From NCBI GenBank assembly GCA_022376515.1, contig WTXI01000441.1, positions 1 to 25,408 of the forward strand: a DNA stretch of 25,408 nucleotides, given 5' to 3'. This document shows, piece after piece, positions 11,638 through 22,126 of this stretch. The stretch is from Lactifluus volemus (taxonomy: Eukaryota; Basidiomycota; Agaricomycetes; Russulales; Russulaceae). A program made the translations under genes and the position numbers. Below the pieces are notes generated by a model. It was given only the letters and a program-made list of their open reading frames with translations. It did no database searches and was not told the DNA's origin. The first letter of the stretch is position 1; each line of letters starts with the position of its first letter.

Positions 11638-13143
11638 TTAATTGACCGAAAGAGAAATCTTGGAGAGGTTACGGGAATAAGTTAACTCGGTCTCCACAAA
11701 GGCCATTCGGCCACTCACCAAAGAAAAAAAAAGGGTGGGCAAGAACTCGAACGATGAGAGTGAAGGAGACGAAAAGTGAAAGGACTCGAGTCGAGGAACC
11801 TTTGCCTCACTCTTCGCCGTTCGATCTTCTCACGATCACGACAGTATGAATGTGACGTACACCCCTTCGAGTTTTCACAGAAGTCAAGAGCAAAAATTCC
11901 ATGTGACAGACTCTCCTGCGTTTCAGTGGCCGCCAAATCGCGAGCCTTACAGTGATAGATTTCGTTAGCTTGACGTCGATACCTTTCTAGTCTGGCCACC
12001 CAGCCATCCGTGCCAGATACTGTAGTCCGTAAACTCGGAGATGAGCATGTCAAGTGTCAATGATACGCCGCACTCCTGTGCAGATCGCTTAGGGAAGTGG
12101 TGCGACGCAATGAAGCCCATCTCTAGGGACGGTCCAATTTTACGGCTAGGCACCAGGGGTGACATCGATGACATAATACGTAAAAGGTCGCTTGTTGAAG
12201 GCGGCACAAGGACCCTCACTCGTGTCAGGTTACGAGAAAGCAGCAAGACAGACTTCTCCTGAGATACCCGATAAGCCACGGGGGGTTCACATGTTCACAT
12301 CGGAAGTCGCTGCATCGGAAAAGAGCGGCGATGGTGCGTCGAGGAGACCAGCTTGATGTGGGTGGGCGGAGGAGAAGAAGGGACTGGGGTACAGCCCTCG
12401 AGCTCCTCTTTTCCGCACAGCATCGAGAATTCATTTCCCCGCGCCTTGAACGCCTGAGATACAGATGAAATACTGATAAAATATACAAGTTGCACAGTGG
12501 TCCATCATCACAGCTAGTTTGAGTGAGGCCTTATAACAATAGTACCTGCGGGCGCTTTGCCACGACGGGAAGACCATCGAGGATCCATCGAGAGAGATCG
12601 CAACAGTGCCAAGAATCAAGTTGCGAATCATATTGTGTAGATTTGACTAGGCGCTGTTTCAGTGTTTGTATCAACTGTCAATTAGTGGTCACGAGGTGTT
12701 GACTCCTCATCACAAATCTGCGGCTTGAATCCGCTCAGGGACGCTTTTTTCCCTACCCACATACATGGACACAACCGAGGCAGAAATTAGATCTCTACTG
12801 TATATTAAAATGGGATCATTGACTATTTATTGTCTAATCATCCCAAGTAGCTACACACATATGTACGTGAGAACGGTGTTCCGTTATGTTATGATTATGG
12901 TTGAATGAATAAATGAATTCTCAGTCAATGAGGATCGTTGAAAGTGAATAAGAATAGGGTGTAGAGGAAACACGAGGCCACTCAAGTGAATAGGTTCAGA
13001 ATAGGTATACTATAATACGAGTATTAATGAAAATCTAAAATAAAAGAGATGTTTGGCCCTTAGAAATATACAAGGGCATGATTTTCGTCGTTCCATTAGG
13101 CATTAAGTAGGATCCTGCCATAAAAGCAAAGTGTCAGTACATG
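11638..13143. other. Long gene-poor stretch
   Basis: This covers the alpha-tubulin upstream region and the 3' side of the next minus-strand gene. Minus-strand open frames at 11715-12053, 11965-12279, 12225-12488 and 12431-12631 overlap in different frames. One of them contains AFKARGNEFSMLCGKEELEG, which recalls the start of a TPR co-chaperone repeat, preceded by a plausible splice acceptor at about 12456, but the following repeats are absent; I treat it as a possible relic only. From about 12780 to 13100 the DNA is AT-rich with GAATGAATAAATGAATTC-type sequence and has no frame of note. Confidence 0.45.
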
Positions 13144-14007
13144 TCAGTTCTCGTTCATCCATGCACTAGGGCCCAGGAACGCAGAGAGCTCTGACAGCGG
13201 ACTGGAAGACGGGGAGGCGGTGGCCATGGCGGCCAGCACCTTCAGATCCAGAGTTTGGGCAGGCGGTCCGTGAACGGCGGAGAATGGTGCAAAATTCTCC
13301 ACGGTATGTGTGCGGTGTACAAGGGGACGGCGAGGGGAAATCTCCCTCACGGTAGGGGAGTTAGGAGGGGACGGGAGGGGCATGTTTGGCGGAGGCACGG
13401 GTGGAGACTTGGGCAGAGCACGGCGGGTTCTGAAAAAGAGTAAGCACAAGAGGCATCAACGCAACAGATAGAGTCGGTGAATGAAAGGATGTTTTGCTTA
13501 CCGCAGTGTACCACTCGTGCTTCCGCTCCGGGAATGTCCACCTATCCTGCCTGATGCCGGTGCATAGCCACCCTCATCAGCGCGCAGCATACCAGCAGTA
13601 CTGTAGTCAGTGCTGCCGCTGCGCGCGCGGTTTGCAGTGCCCATGAGCGCGGTGCGCTGCAGAGCGATGCCTGCGTTCCGTTGGGGACTTTTGACGGCGC
13701 CCAAGCCATTATTCGCGACGCTCAGGCTACTACGCCTCCGCCGCAGACGCGGTGCGTTGCCGAGCACAGAGGATGTCGTGCTTGCATTGCTCGATGCGCG
13801 ACTGCGCGACATGAGATACTCGGTCATTTCTTCGGAAGAGGGCATCAATGATGACGTATTCGAGCTCAGCCTGGTGGGGGTCGCATCAGGATCGGTGTCG
13901 GCACTGCCGGATTGGTAAAGAGCGGGATGATCCTCGTAGTCAGTGTGCCTGTTGGGCCGGGGAGTAGCAAGAAGACCTGAGGAAAATATGGAGGAATAAC
14001 CGGTCAT
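13144..14007 (-). CDS. Ser/Arg/Pro-rich protein of unknown function
   Basis: Two minus-strand exons (14007-13502, 13429-13144) join across a 72-nt GT-AG intron to 263 residues. I do not recognise the family. The protein looks largely disordered: the N-terminal 170 residues are Ser/Thr-rich with MSRSRASSNASTTSS and a basic patch RLRRRRSSLS, which resembles a nuclear-localisation or PKA phosphorylation site; exon 2 starts Pro-rich (PKSPPVPPPNMPLPSPPNSP), giving SH3/WW-type proline motifs, and ends in a short hydrophobic, possibly helical segment TLDLKVLAAMATASPSSSPLSELSAFLGPSAW. Coding status rests on the long open frames, the clean splice pair and the consistent composition across the junction. 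A signalling or nuclear adaptor role would be pure guesswork. Confidence 0.68.
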
Positions 14008-15585
14008 GATCTCGTGGTGAAAAGGACGTGGGCAATGGGAGAGGAAGGGGGTTTAAAAGTGACTCTTACCATGTTGAAATTCTCATTTATTTTATTGGCG
14101 CTACGGGCCCCGTCGGGCCACTAAACACGGTTCTGAGTTGTTGTCGAACCACAACAACAGCCATTGAACCACATTTCCGTAAATATTAAACCTGTCCAGC
14201 GTTGGCTTGGCAACGATCCAAAATACCATAACCTCCAACTTGAGCCAGTCCCGCGGTGGTCCATTGTCCGTGTCCGTGTCCGTGTTCATCCCGGTCCTTA
14301 TTGTGCCGTTCACTCAACTATTCGGAATCTACAGAAAGTGGGCGGTTTCATCAGTACTAGAGCGTCTTATACGGTGCTATCCTCTTTGACTCTCCCCATG
14401 GCGTTAGTATCTATTTGTATGACCCACATGGGCGCCCGTTCGATCACCGCTCTGTTCCCTGCCATAGAAGAAATTAGCGTCCCGAAGTTCTCATGTGAAA
14501 GACAGTACCGTGCTGCGGTACTCCCGGATTAAAAGTTATTCTCCGTTATTCCAATCGTACCGTCTTCGACTGTCTCCAAACACAACAAGGGCGCGTTTGT
14601 CAACGGCGTTTAGAGGAATCTGTCACTGCGTATTGAAATCATTTTACTATCTTTTGCCCCCAGTACGTAGGTGTGCGCTGTACTCTGGGTGCTCCGGAAA
14701 TGATGATCATCCCGGACTACCGTAGCTCGACACAGTGCACCTTGTCGTCGACTTTCATACCGCGGCGCAACATATCAGAGCATATGGGCAATACTGGGAT
14801 CTTGCGGGCTCGGGGAAGGCCGTCATGACGACGTTTGCTCTGTAGTCACCATACGGGGGTGTCTGACACAGTACGCCCGAGCCTAAACACGGAGCATGGT
14901 TCGCAGTTGAGATGGGCTCGGGATTCACCCTGAAACGTGTTCGGTACTGTATCAGCTCCGTCGTCCCGCAAGGAAATCATATCGATCACATTCGTCACCG
15001 TCACCGTCTGCAAAGCCAAAAATCAAAGCCGAAATCAAACATTTCCGATTCCAAGTAGCCTCGGACTACACATCTCGCTGGCAGATGGTATATCTAGAAC
15101 ACATATATACCATTCTCGCTTTTAAGTCGCTTGTTGAAAACATTATTACCACCGCCCTCGGCAAGAATACGGTGAAGCTGTCAAACTGAAATACCTCGCA
15201 CTTGAATGGTGTTGAGAGGAAAGTAGGTGGGCTACCTGCTGGCAAATGAGTTGAAGATTTTCTAGTACAGACAGGGTTATGTACGATGTCTCTGTGGATG
15301 AGGAGCCGCTCGAGTGATAGACCAGAGGAGAGGTAAGCCGGGAGAAGCAACGCGAGGACGGCCGTACAATCATAAGGTGTGGGACAGAGACGGGGCCGGG
15401 TTAGGAGCTGACTCGAACATTGAGGGCATCCCGCGGTCTTGTTCAGTTCAGTTCAACGTTCACAACCATCACAGCTCAGATTTTCATATATGCTCTCCTA
15501 TCACATCATACGAGTTCCCCCATTGCTTGACCGTACCGGTTAGAAAACTGGATTCACTTGAGTTGTCCACAAAACCTTACAAGAT
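14008..15585. other. Decayed region with isolated coding-like traces
   Basis: No intact gene is visible. Coding-like pieces on the plus strand lie in different frames: one near 14364-14474 contains YGAILFDSPHGVSIYLYDPHG, and another at 14726-14845 (40 codons, after a TAG that could be a splice acceptor) contains VHLVVDFHTAAQHIRAYGQY. They may be parts of one broken gene that I cannot identify. A short tandem TGTCCG repeat (about three and a half units) lies near 14264-14285. Minus-strand frames at 15066-15373 show no motif. Confidence 0.4.
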
Positions 15586-16702
15586 ATGCCATTAGGGGCT
15601 GAAGGTGAACTCTCGACAAGTTCTGACTCGGTCAATCTTCGAGTCGTAGATGATAATGCTGCCCACTCTTTACTATCATACCAGCTATCAGGAGAGTCAG
15701 TTACCAATCGATCCTCAGATAGTGAGCAGGAGTCTCACCTCCAGTGTAACTACCCCTCGGAGGTCTATGTTCAGGGATGGCATCACGTTGCGGGACGGGG
15801 GGTGCATGACCGTGCATCTTAACAGACATTCCTCCTTGCGGTTGTGACGCGGGTCACCTCTTGCCCCACTGCAAGGGAAAGAGGTGCGTTCATTCTTACT
15901 TTCCATCTGTCCTCGCTTACCATTGCAATTGCGTTAGTACATCCAAACTTACACGGAGCATTGCAGTCGCGATCCCGCGATCCCAGTGGGAGCGACATCA
16001 TATCTGATATTGATAGCGAAAGAAATGGACTTCTTCTAAACTCTATCGCCTACCGTTCGCTAGGGACACGCCTTGCGTTCTTAATGACACGCGCTTCAAG
16101 TTGTATGATACCTGATCAATACATGATGGTGTTGATCACAGACGCCCAACTTTGCGATGAACACGGATGACTTCGACCCCAGCGCATCACCAACGACGTT
16201 CGACAGTTTGACTCGTTCTCAGAGTCTGCCCTTCGACCGGGTTCTCGAATCGGATCTCTGACCCCTCTAATTTCCCCCGTGCCACATTTTCGACGCCATC
16301 CACGCAAGTGCCCTAATTGCACATTTCGGAACTCTGTCACTAAAGGAGACCATCACCACGTCTTGAGGAAATAAGTACTACCCTGACGGGGTTGAGACTG
16401 CGATGCGTGCAGACCACATTGATAGACGAGCCGCTGCCGCAGAGAACGAAGAGAGAACATACTGGCGGCGCGTAGCGCGTCGCGCGAGAGAGGGACCCGA
16501 CTACTTTGACATGCTCTTGGTGATCCCTTATTGTCAGATGTCGTCAGATAATTTGGAGCATATGCAGAGAGAGGCTCGAGAAAAGGCGGAGGAAGCGGAG
16601 CATAGACGGTGCAGGACAAAGTTGGTTCATGGCATAAGCAAGTCCCTGCTTAGTGGCTTTTTTTTGCACATATCTCCGGTTCTGTACAGAAGCATGCACT
16701 AA
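15586..16702 (+). pseudogene. HNH endonuclease-domain protein, multiply broken
   Basis: Pieces of a fungal HNH-nuclease-domain protein occur in order but in different frames. After an ATG at 15586 comes an N-terminal segment, then CDAGHLLPHCKGKE (15846-15883), which fits the first His of an HNH site, a likely 54-nt intron (15884-15937), SRDPSGSDIISDIDSERNGLLLN (about 15964-16044), the TPNFAMNTDDFDP segment (about 16143-16181), and then one frame from about 16280 with FDAIHASALIAHFG, KYYPDGVETA and a long charged helix to 16702. Breaks visible: an 8-bp tandem duplication (CGCGATCC twice, 15968-15983) shifts the frame; a TGA at 16364-16366 sits in the middle of a conserved block; additional frame changes occur before CDAGH and before TPNFAM. 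Such proteins are numerous in Agaricomycete genomes. It is very unlikely to be expressed as a full protein. Confidence 0.72.
15968..15983 (+). repeat. 8-bp tandem duplication inside the HNH pseudogene
   Basis: CGCGATCC is repeated head-to-tail exactly twice. Reading with one copy keeps the segment before it (YIQTYTEHCS) in frame with SRDPSGSDIISD after it; with two copies the frame is lost. It is therefore seen directly as a frameshifting duplication. Confidence 0.85.
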
Positions 16703-17057
16703 TGAGAAAGGCGCACAGGACAGCAACCGCGAAGTCAGCTGCCATTGTATGACTTACTAGTGCTAGATGACACCCGGGTACAATCAAGGTGGGAGGGACT
16801 CGTATGTGGTTACTCTGTGTGTTGTTGAAGGTGATGGACCAAGATAGAGGTTGATATGGACGTCGAGGCTCTACCGTGACTATACTAGACCGATATATCA
16901 TCCGAGTTACCTAGGGCTTACCATGGTTCTTCGTGAGGCCTCACATAAGAACCACAAACTCCAGTTTTACAGTACTACATATTGCGTGGATAGTGCCCAT
17001 ACAAATATACAGATCACATACACCCCACCTCAGAGAGCGTATACGCACCGCCTCACC
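16703..17057. other. Intergenic, no gene seen
   Basis: The stretch lies between the HNH pseudogene and the stop codon of the F-box/WD40 gene. Short frames (16650-16901 minus, 16851-17078 and 16933-17322 plus) carry no motifs; the last is a shadow of the WD40 exon. Confidence 0.5.
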
Positions 17058-19235
17058 TCACCTTCCTTCAATGCGTAGGTGTTCGCTACTCTCCTCCACG
17101 GGCCGAAAGCTCCAAATCTCGACCGTCGTCTTTCCCACCCGGCGACACATAATCGCACACACCTCGCGCCTGAACACAACCTTCCACACGGTCTCGCTTG
17201 GCGCGGTGATATCGCGGACGTACTTGCCGGTGCCAACATCGAACAGGCGCACGCGGCCATCGTTTCCGCCTGTGACTAGAAACTGTTCGTCGAACTGCAA
17301 CGACGTGACGGATGAGTCGTGAGCCGCAATTCGAGTGTGTACGCGCAGGTCAGGCAGTGAGAACGCCAGTACGCGACCATCCGCCCCACCCGTCACGAGT
17401 GTGTGCGATGTCAATTGCAGCGAGCATACCAATGCGGTGTGACCCTGAAGCATCGCGGTACAGTGTCTGCCAGGTAGGTATCAGACTGGGACGCAGCTCA
17501 GAGGGACGTATTCTGCCGACATACCCGGTATGGGCGTCCCACACGCGCACGGTGGTGTCTAGGCCACCAGAAGCTACAATCTTTCCGTCAAATGCTACGG
17601 CATATATCTGGTTGAAGTGTCCTCGGAAGACCTGCAGACATTCGCCTGTATCCACATCCCAAAGCTACTCACCAATCAGTGCAAGAAAAAAAGACAAAGA
17701 GACATAGGTGGCTTACTCGGCAAGTGCAATCGTAGCTCCCACTAACAACTCGGTTCCCGCACACATCAAGCGAGCGCACGCTGCCCGCGTGCCCAGTGAG
17801 GACGCGCAGCATTCGCCCACGTTGTACGTCCCACACTCGCAGCGTGCCGTCGCGCGAGCCGCTCACCGCGATTGGTCGGTTGTGCAGCACTTTGAGACAA
17901 CGCACGGTCGAGGTATGTCCACGAAGGACGTATAGTGTGAATCTGTCCAACAATCCACGTTTGCCCCATCACGCAGATCAGAAAGACTTGCGACAAGAGG
18001 CAATAGAAAGACCTACCCGGTTCGCAGGTCCCACACACGCACGTCTTTGTCACATCCGCCGCTGACAACCAGCGCGCCGGGTTGGCCCCATCCACGGGTC
18101 GCGCCGGCCACGTCGCTACGTGCACTCTCCGCCCGGCCAGAGGCATTCCACTGTGCGTGGGTAGGGAGAGTTGGGGGATACTGTGCGTCCAGTGCCAGCG
18201 CGGCACGCATGGATGGAGGCAGGAGATGGTCGAGTCCTGCGGATCAAGTACTTGCGCGCCAGGGGGAGCGCGGTTGTATTGTGCTAGTGGTGCGGGTCCA
18301 TCTGCGACCTCGGGGATGCCAGTTACGCCTATGGCTGTTGCACTTCTGTTGGCTGATGAAGGTTGAGGATGGGAAGGGTCGAGCGCGCCTCCACGAGAGA
18401 TGAGGTCAACCGCCCAGACGCCAAGCTCATGCCCGACGAGAGTGCGGACGAGTGAGCCAGTGTGGGTCGAAAAAACATAAATGCGGTGGTTCGCAAGCCC
18501 CGCGACGAGCCAGTCAGCGTCGAGAGCGACGGAGGTGACCACGCCGCCGTCAGGGTCAAGCACGGGAAGACGGTGTGCACGAAGACACCGGCCACCACGC
18601 TTCCAATTGACCACTGCCAAGAGGAGGAGGGTCAGCATGAGCCGATGCGCTGAGAGAGAGAACATACAAGTTGACCAGGCATACTTAAAGAGCGCCTGAG
18701 AGCTCTGGGCTTGCTCGGGAGTGGGCGGTGACCGTGGGATGCGAGGGAGCGTGAGGACTTGGGGGATGTGGGGATGGGTCTTGCCTAGTGCATCGTCCTC
18801 ATCTGCATTCGGCTCGTACGGACCATGCAAGGCGGGGTCGAAATGGTATGCTCTCACGAGTCCACGCCAAGCTTGCTCGTCCTGAACGAGAGCGTGCCAC
18901 TTGCGAGAGACGGACGCGATATGTACTAGTGTTCGAGGGTGGTCGACAAAGCTGAGAATGTGGAGGGAGAGCTCTACGGGTAAATCTGCGAGGAAGTCAC
19001 GCTTGAGGAGGGGTGCGATTCGTGTGGATATGAAAAAGAGTTCGCGAGGAGAGCATTGAGAGAGCAGTGCGGCGAGGCAATCTTGTCTTGCAGTTGGAGC
19101 TAGTGACTGGAATCCGGTAAGAAATGCTTCGAAAGGAGGGGGCTCGTGTTGTTCTGCGATTGAGGAGGTGAGGGATATGACGCTTGGCACTGGAGAGAGT
19201 GGACGTGGGGATGGTGCTGGAGTGGGAGGACGCAT
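17058..19235 (-). CDS. F-box/WD40 protein, Cdc4-like SCF substrate receptor
   Basis: Minus-strand exons 19235-18668, 18613-18344, 18236-18017, 17942-17717, 17664-17525 and 17466-17058 join to 610 residues. It should recruit phosphorylated substrates to an SCF (Skp1-cullin-F-box) ubiquitin ligase. An F-box sits at about 79-126 (FLADLPVELSLHILSFVDHPRTL...WRGL). WD40 blades follow from about 220: clear repeats include VSGGCDKDVRVWD, VSGSRDGTLRVWD, VSGSYDCTCRLWD, ASGGLDTTVRVWD and VTGGNDGRVRLFD, with a C-terminal KTTVEIWSFRP closing the propeller. The layout matches Cdc4/Fbw7-type fungal proteins. The join between exons 2 and 3 is the weak point: the frame changes there and I used a 107-nt intron (18237-18343); the open reading through it would lose the propeller. 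An upstream in-frame ATG at 19361 would add 42 unlikely residues. Confidence 0.9.
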
Positions 19236-19308
19236 GAAGAGGTCACGGTACAGTAATAATATTAGGGTTACTAGTACAGTACACCAACCTGACTCGTTCA
19301 TCTCGACA
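19236..19308. promoter_or_regulatory. 73-bp divergent promoter interval
   Basis: The start codons of the F-box/WD40 gene (minus) and the zinc-finger gene (plus) are only 73 bp apart, so their core promoters must be shared or interleaved. The interval has an AT-rich core (AATAATATTA) flanked by two TACAGTA copies (19249-19255 and 19273-19279). No factor site can be assigned. Confidence 0.45.
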
Positions 19309-20595
19309 ATGTCAACCTCCATCAAACGACAGCTTAGTCCGTCGCCTTCAACGACACCCAAAGCACCCAGAGTGATTAGATCCCTGCCAGCATGGTCACC
19401 ACTTTTGTGTACATTGCCACCAACTTGTCATCCCCCAAACCAACCTACCCCATTATCTGACACCCGCGCTCTCGAGGCACACTATGCAACCCACCACGCC
19501 CACGTATGTTCCTCCCCAGGCTGTGGTTGTGTCTTTCCAGATTCCCGTCTGCTAGAGCTTGTGCGTCAATACATCTGTCTCTGGTATCGTTCACCCTTGT
19601 CACCCGTGTCTCTTGCAGCACCTTACAGAGTGCCACGACCCTTTAGCCGCTGTTCGCAAAGAGCGCGGTGAGAATATCGTATGTTTTTTCTTTGCTGCTT
19701 CCCGCTACTATGCTAATAACATACCCCTACGCCAACGCAGTTCGCTTGTCACCTCGTCTCTTGCCACCGCATGTTCGCGACCCCAAAAACAAGGAGGCTC
19801 CATCTCATATCTGCACACGCGTACCCAAAGGAGTACTTCTTTGCTGTCACCAACAAGGGAATTGGCGGCTTGCTCTCTCGCTGGGGCGATGGCGCCAGTC
19901 TCCTCCGTGGGCCGTGGCGTCCCCGCGACACCGTGACCGAGAACAACAATCAGGGCGATGCAGGTTCTCCGTCTTTATCTGCATCGCAGCACCTGGACTT
20001 GGAGGACCATAGCACCGATAATAGCCCCAAGGAGGTGTCATTTTCTCCCAACTCTGCTTCTGCTTCTGCCGCCGCCGGGCCAGATAAGATGAATGAGGAT
20101 GGCCCTGGGGATGAAAATGAGGACGCCGAAGTAGAGATGCTCACACGTGACGTCTCCGCAATCAGCCTCGTTCCTTCCTCCGTGCGCTTCGGTCGTGGTG
20201 GTACTGCGTCGCGCGGCAGAGCCGGTCTTGCGACGCGCAACGGGCGCCCCGCCGTGCGCCACATGGGTAACCCTCCACATTCAAAAAACCGCACGACGAC
20301 GGGCAATGCAGACGATGTCAGAGGCCAAGATGACCGTATGGGCCAGTCGGACGCTATCGAGCCGGGCGTGGCTGCCATGTCAGATAAGCCCTTGTCGGGG
20401 CGTGGGCGGCATGGAAGGGGTAGGGCAGGGGGCGATAGCAGAGGGGGTGGAGGTGGGGGAAGGGGAATGGGGAGGGCGAGGGGGTTCGTCCCCCCGCCGC
20501 CTAGGGCCGGGTTCTTGTTACGTGGAGCCCCAGGACGTGGTCTCTCTAGGGGATCGACAGCCATGAGGGCAAGGGGGAGAGGTGCGGTCATTTAA
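19309..20595 (+). CDS. C2H2 zinc-finger protein, ZNF511-like, with RGG-rich tail
   Basis: Exons 19309-19560, 19619-19678 and 19741-20595 join in frame to 388 residues (introns 58 and 62 nt). Two C2H2 fingers are clear: C67-x4-C72-x12-H85-x4-H90, and C107-x4-C112-x12-H125-x4-H130 in FACHLVSCHRMFATPKTRRLHLISAHAYPK. The pair, its spacing and the following HAYPKEYFFAVTNKGIGGLL match the conserved zinc-finger unit of eukaryotic ZNF511 proteins, whose function is poorly known. After an acidic, Ser-rich middle, residues from about 315 are dominated by Gly and Arg (GRGRHGRGRAGG, GGGGGGRGMGRARG), an RGG/GAR-type region that usually binds RNA and is Arg-methylated. A nuclear RNA-linked role is an inference from this. 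Finger spacing is intact across both introns, which confirms the splice model. Confidence 0.86.
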
Positions 20596-21072
20596 TTGAC
20601 ACAACTGCAGTTGTCTTGGTCAGGTAGTTCCCGGTTGTTGTTCTCTGCGTTTTTATTTATTGGTGCATGCCTCTGTACTACAATACCTTAAGATACAAGT
20701 TGACCTGTTAAAATGTTGTATTACAAGGGAGCATGTGCAAGCATTAAGTGACTTGTTTGAGCTATGCACCAACTTTCTCCTGCGCGTGTCTATGCTCCGC
20801 TTCCTCCGCCTTGATATGTCACCGGCTTACGCCACCGGTATTTGCTCTCTCTCATTCGAGCGGGATAGAGCCATTGGGACAGTGCTCGTCCAACGTCAAT
20901 ATCTACTGGTCCTGATGGAACTTGATAGGCTGCTCACGACGTGCAACGCTGCACATTTCGGCAACACGCGCAACTTGAAGCTTCTAATACACAATACAAT
21001 GAACGCAACGAAGTACAGGAAGATTCAGTGAATCGTTCGAATCATCAATGCAGTGGACTACACATGCTCGCA
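20596..21072. other. Intergenic with a plus-strand open frame of doubtful status
   Basis: A 123-codon plus-strand frame (20660-21031) begins with a non-ATG codon and has no motif; part of it (20745-20815) is antisense to a relic of the HNH pseudogene, so it is unlikely to be a gene. Nothing else is recognised between the zinc-finger stop and the phosphotransferase stop. Confidence 0.45.
20745..20815 (-). pseudogene. Inverted fragment of the HNH-protein C-terminal tail
   Basis: On the minus strand this piece is closely similar to plus-strand 16578-16660, the tail of the HNH pseudogene. A 25-bp run around AAGGCGGAGGAAGCGGAGCA is identical and flanking bases (AAAGTTGGT, CAAGTC) continue with a few substitutions. 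It encodes KAEEAEHR, the charged helix of that family, and then goes out of frame. No upstream HNH part was found next to it, so it is a detached fragment or a conserved tail of another, lost family copy. Confidence 0.7.
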
Positions 21073-22126
21073 TCATGGATGTAATTCCGGGACGACGGCC
21101 CTACGTTTGCGACGTCGTCTAGCATTGCCATATTCATCGAGACCTGTGAAAGGTTTCGCGTTGGATCTAAGAAGCGCATAGACGTTGATGCTTACCGAAA
21201 TGTGACAGTCCGCTCTGGATGACTATCCCACACGCCGACTGGAGGAGTTTTAGCTTTGAGGAAGGGCAAAGGTCACGGTTGAGCTGGGTAGCCACCGCCA
21301 CTATGAACGGCATGCCGCGGTCGCAACGGAGGTAGAAGTTGAAGAACGATTCCGGGAGCACGTTTATGTGCCCGCAGTCTATCAACCAGACCTGCTGGGT
21401 CACGGGATCCCAAAGGAAGTTGTCGAGGGTGATGTCCGAGTGGGAGAAGACACAGCACTCGTCTCCGAAGGATACTTCGTCCTTGGCCTTCCGGGCCGAC
21501 GGGTCAGGGCCTGTCAGGCACTGGTGTGAGACGGACGGCGGTCATAAAGGGTGAGGACATACAGCGTTCACATATTTCTCCAAGGCGGCCGCGTTGACGA
21601 ATGGAAGAGGAGCCTCCTCCATTCCGAAGAAGCGATGCTGGATGAGTCCTCCGCCCACAGGGCCGATCATGTCCCCATCAGGAAGGGGGCATGCTAGCAG
21701 CCAGTTGACGGCCCTGGCAATCGCTACGACGGCGGTGGAAGTCCGGTCCTGGCGCTCCTGGTAGGAGAGGCCTGGTTCATCGATCCAGACGCGAAAGGAG
21801 GGAGAGTTGATGTGCTCCATGACTAGATACGTGGAGCAATCATTATGGAAAACATCGTACACCTCTGGTATCCTGGGCGCGAAGGCGCTGGACCGAGCCT
21901 GCTGAAAGAGATACGCCTGGGTGCGAGCCTCGCTGGCAAGGCTCGGGTTCCCTCGTTTGACGAAGAGAGATTGCACCGCGTAGTTTCCAGGGCCAGGGCG
22001 GCAGCTTGCGACGATGTGCTGTTGGGCGTCCGTCAGCTCCCGGCCGAGAGAACCTATAGCGGTATTCACAGAATGGTCGATGGCGGGAGTTATAATCCCG
22101 TAAGATGGTGAGAGGGCGAGAGACAT
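21073..22126 (-). CDS. Kinase-like / aminoglycoside phosphotransferase-fold protein
   Basis: Minus-strand exons 22126-21563, 21520-21196 and 21143-21073 join to 319 residues; introns are 42 and 52 nt. The C-terminal lobe has HSDITLDNFLWD (residues 215-226; the APH/ChoK-like HxDxxxxN catalytic loop, Asp217 and Asn222) followed by VWLIDCGHINVLPESF, where Asp236 takes the DFG-Asp role. The N-lobe has KLSDAQQ-like ELTDAQQHIVASCRPGPG, a basic LFVKRG strand with the likely ATP Lys, and the hinge YLVMEHI. The last exon adds ARRRRKRRAVVPELHP, a basic nuclear-localisation-like tail. This architecture is common in Agaricomycetes as families annotated protein-kinase-like or phosphotransferase; substrates are unknown. 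The ATG at 22126 was chosen because upstream in-frame codons begin with GTG only. The 42-nt intron is unusually short but keeps the frame. Confidence 0.8.

Noticed and set aside
12295..12495. Possible TPR co-chaperone (TTC4/CNS1-like) start
   Set aside because: Only about ten residues resemble a TPR helix; no further repeats or consistent exons follow, so it is too weak to call.
12675..12750. tRNA-like sequence with a GGCTTGAATCC box and a T run
   Set aside because: The B-box-like element deviates at key T-loop positions and no acceptor or anticodon stem can be paired; not a tRNA.
19236..19361. N-terminal extension of the F-box protein from an ATG at 19361
   Set aside because: It would overlap the start of the divergent zinc-finger gene and adds residues without similarity to the family; the ATG at 19235 fits better.
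19950..20591. 213-codon minus-strand Pro-rich open frame
   Set aside because: Antisense shadow of the Gly/Arg-rich exon of the zinc-finger gene; GC-rich repeats keep it open by composition.
20660..21031. 123-codon plus-strand open frame
   Set aside because: Starts at a non-ATG codon and is partly antisense to the HNH relic; no motif.
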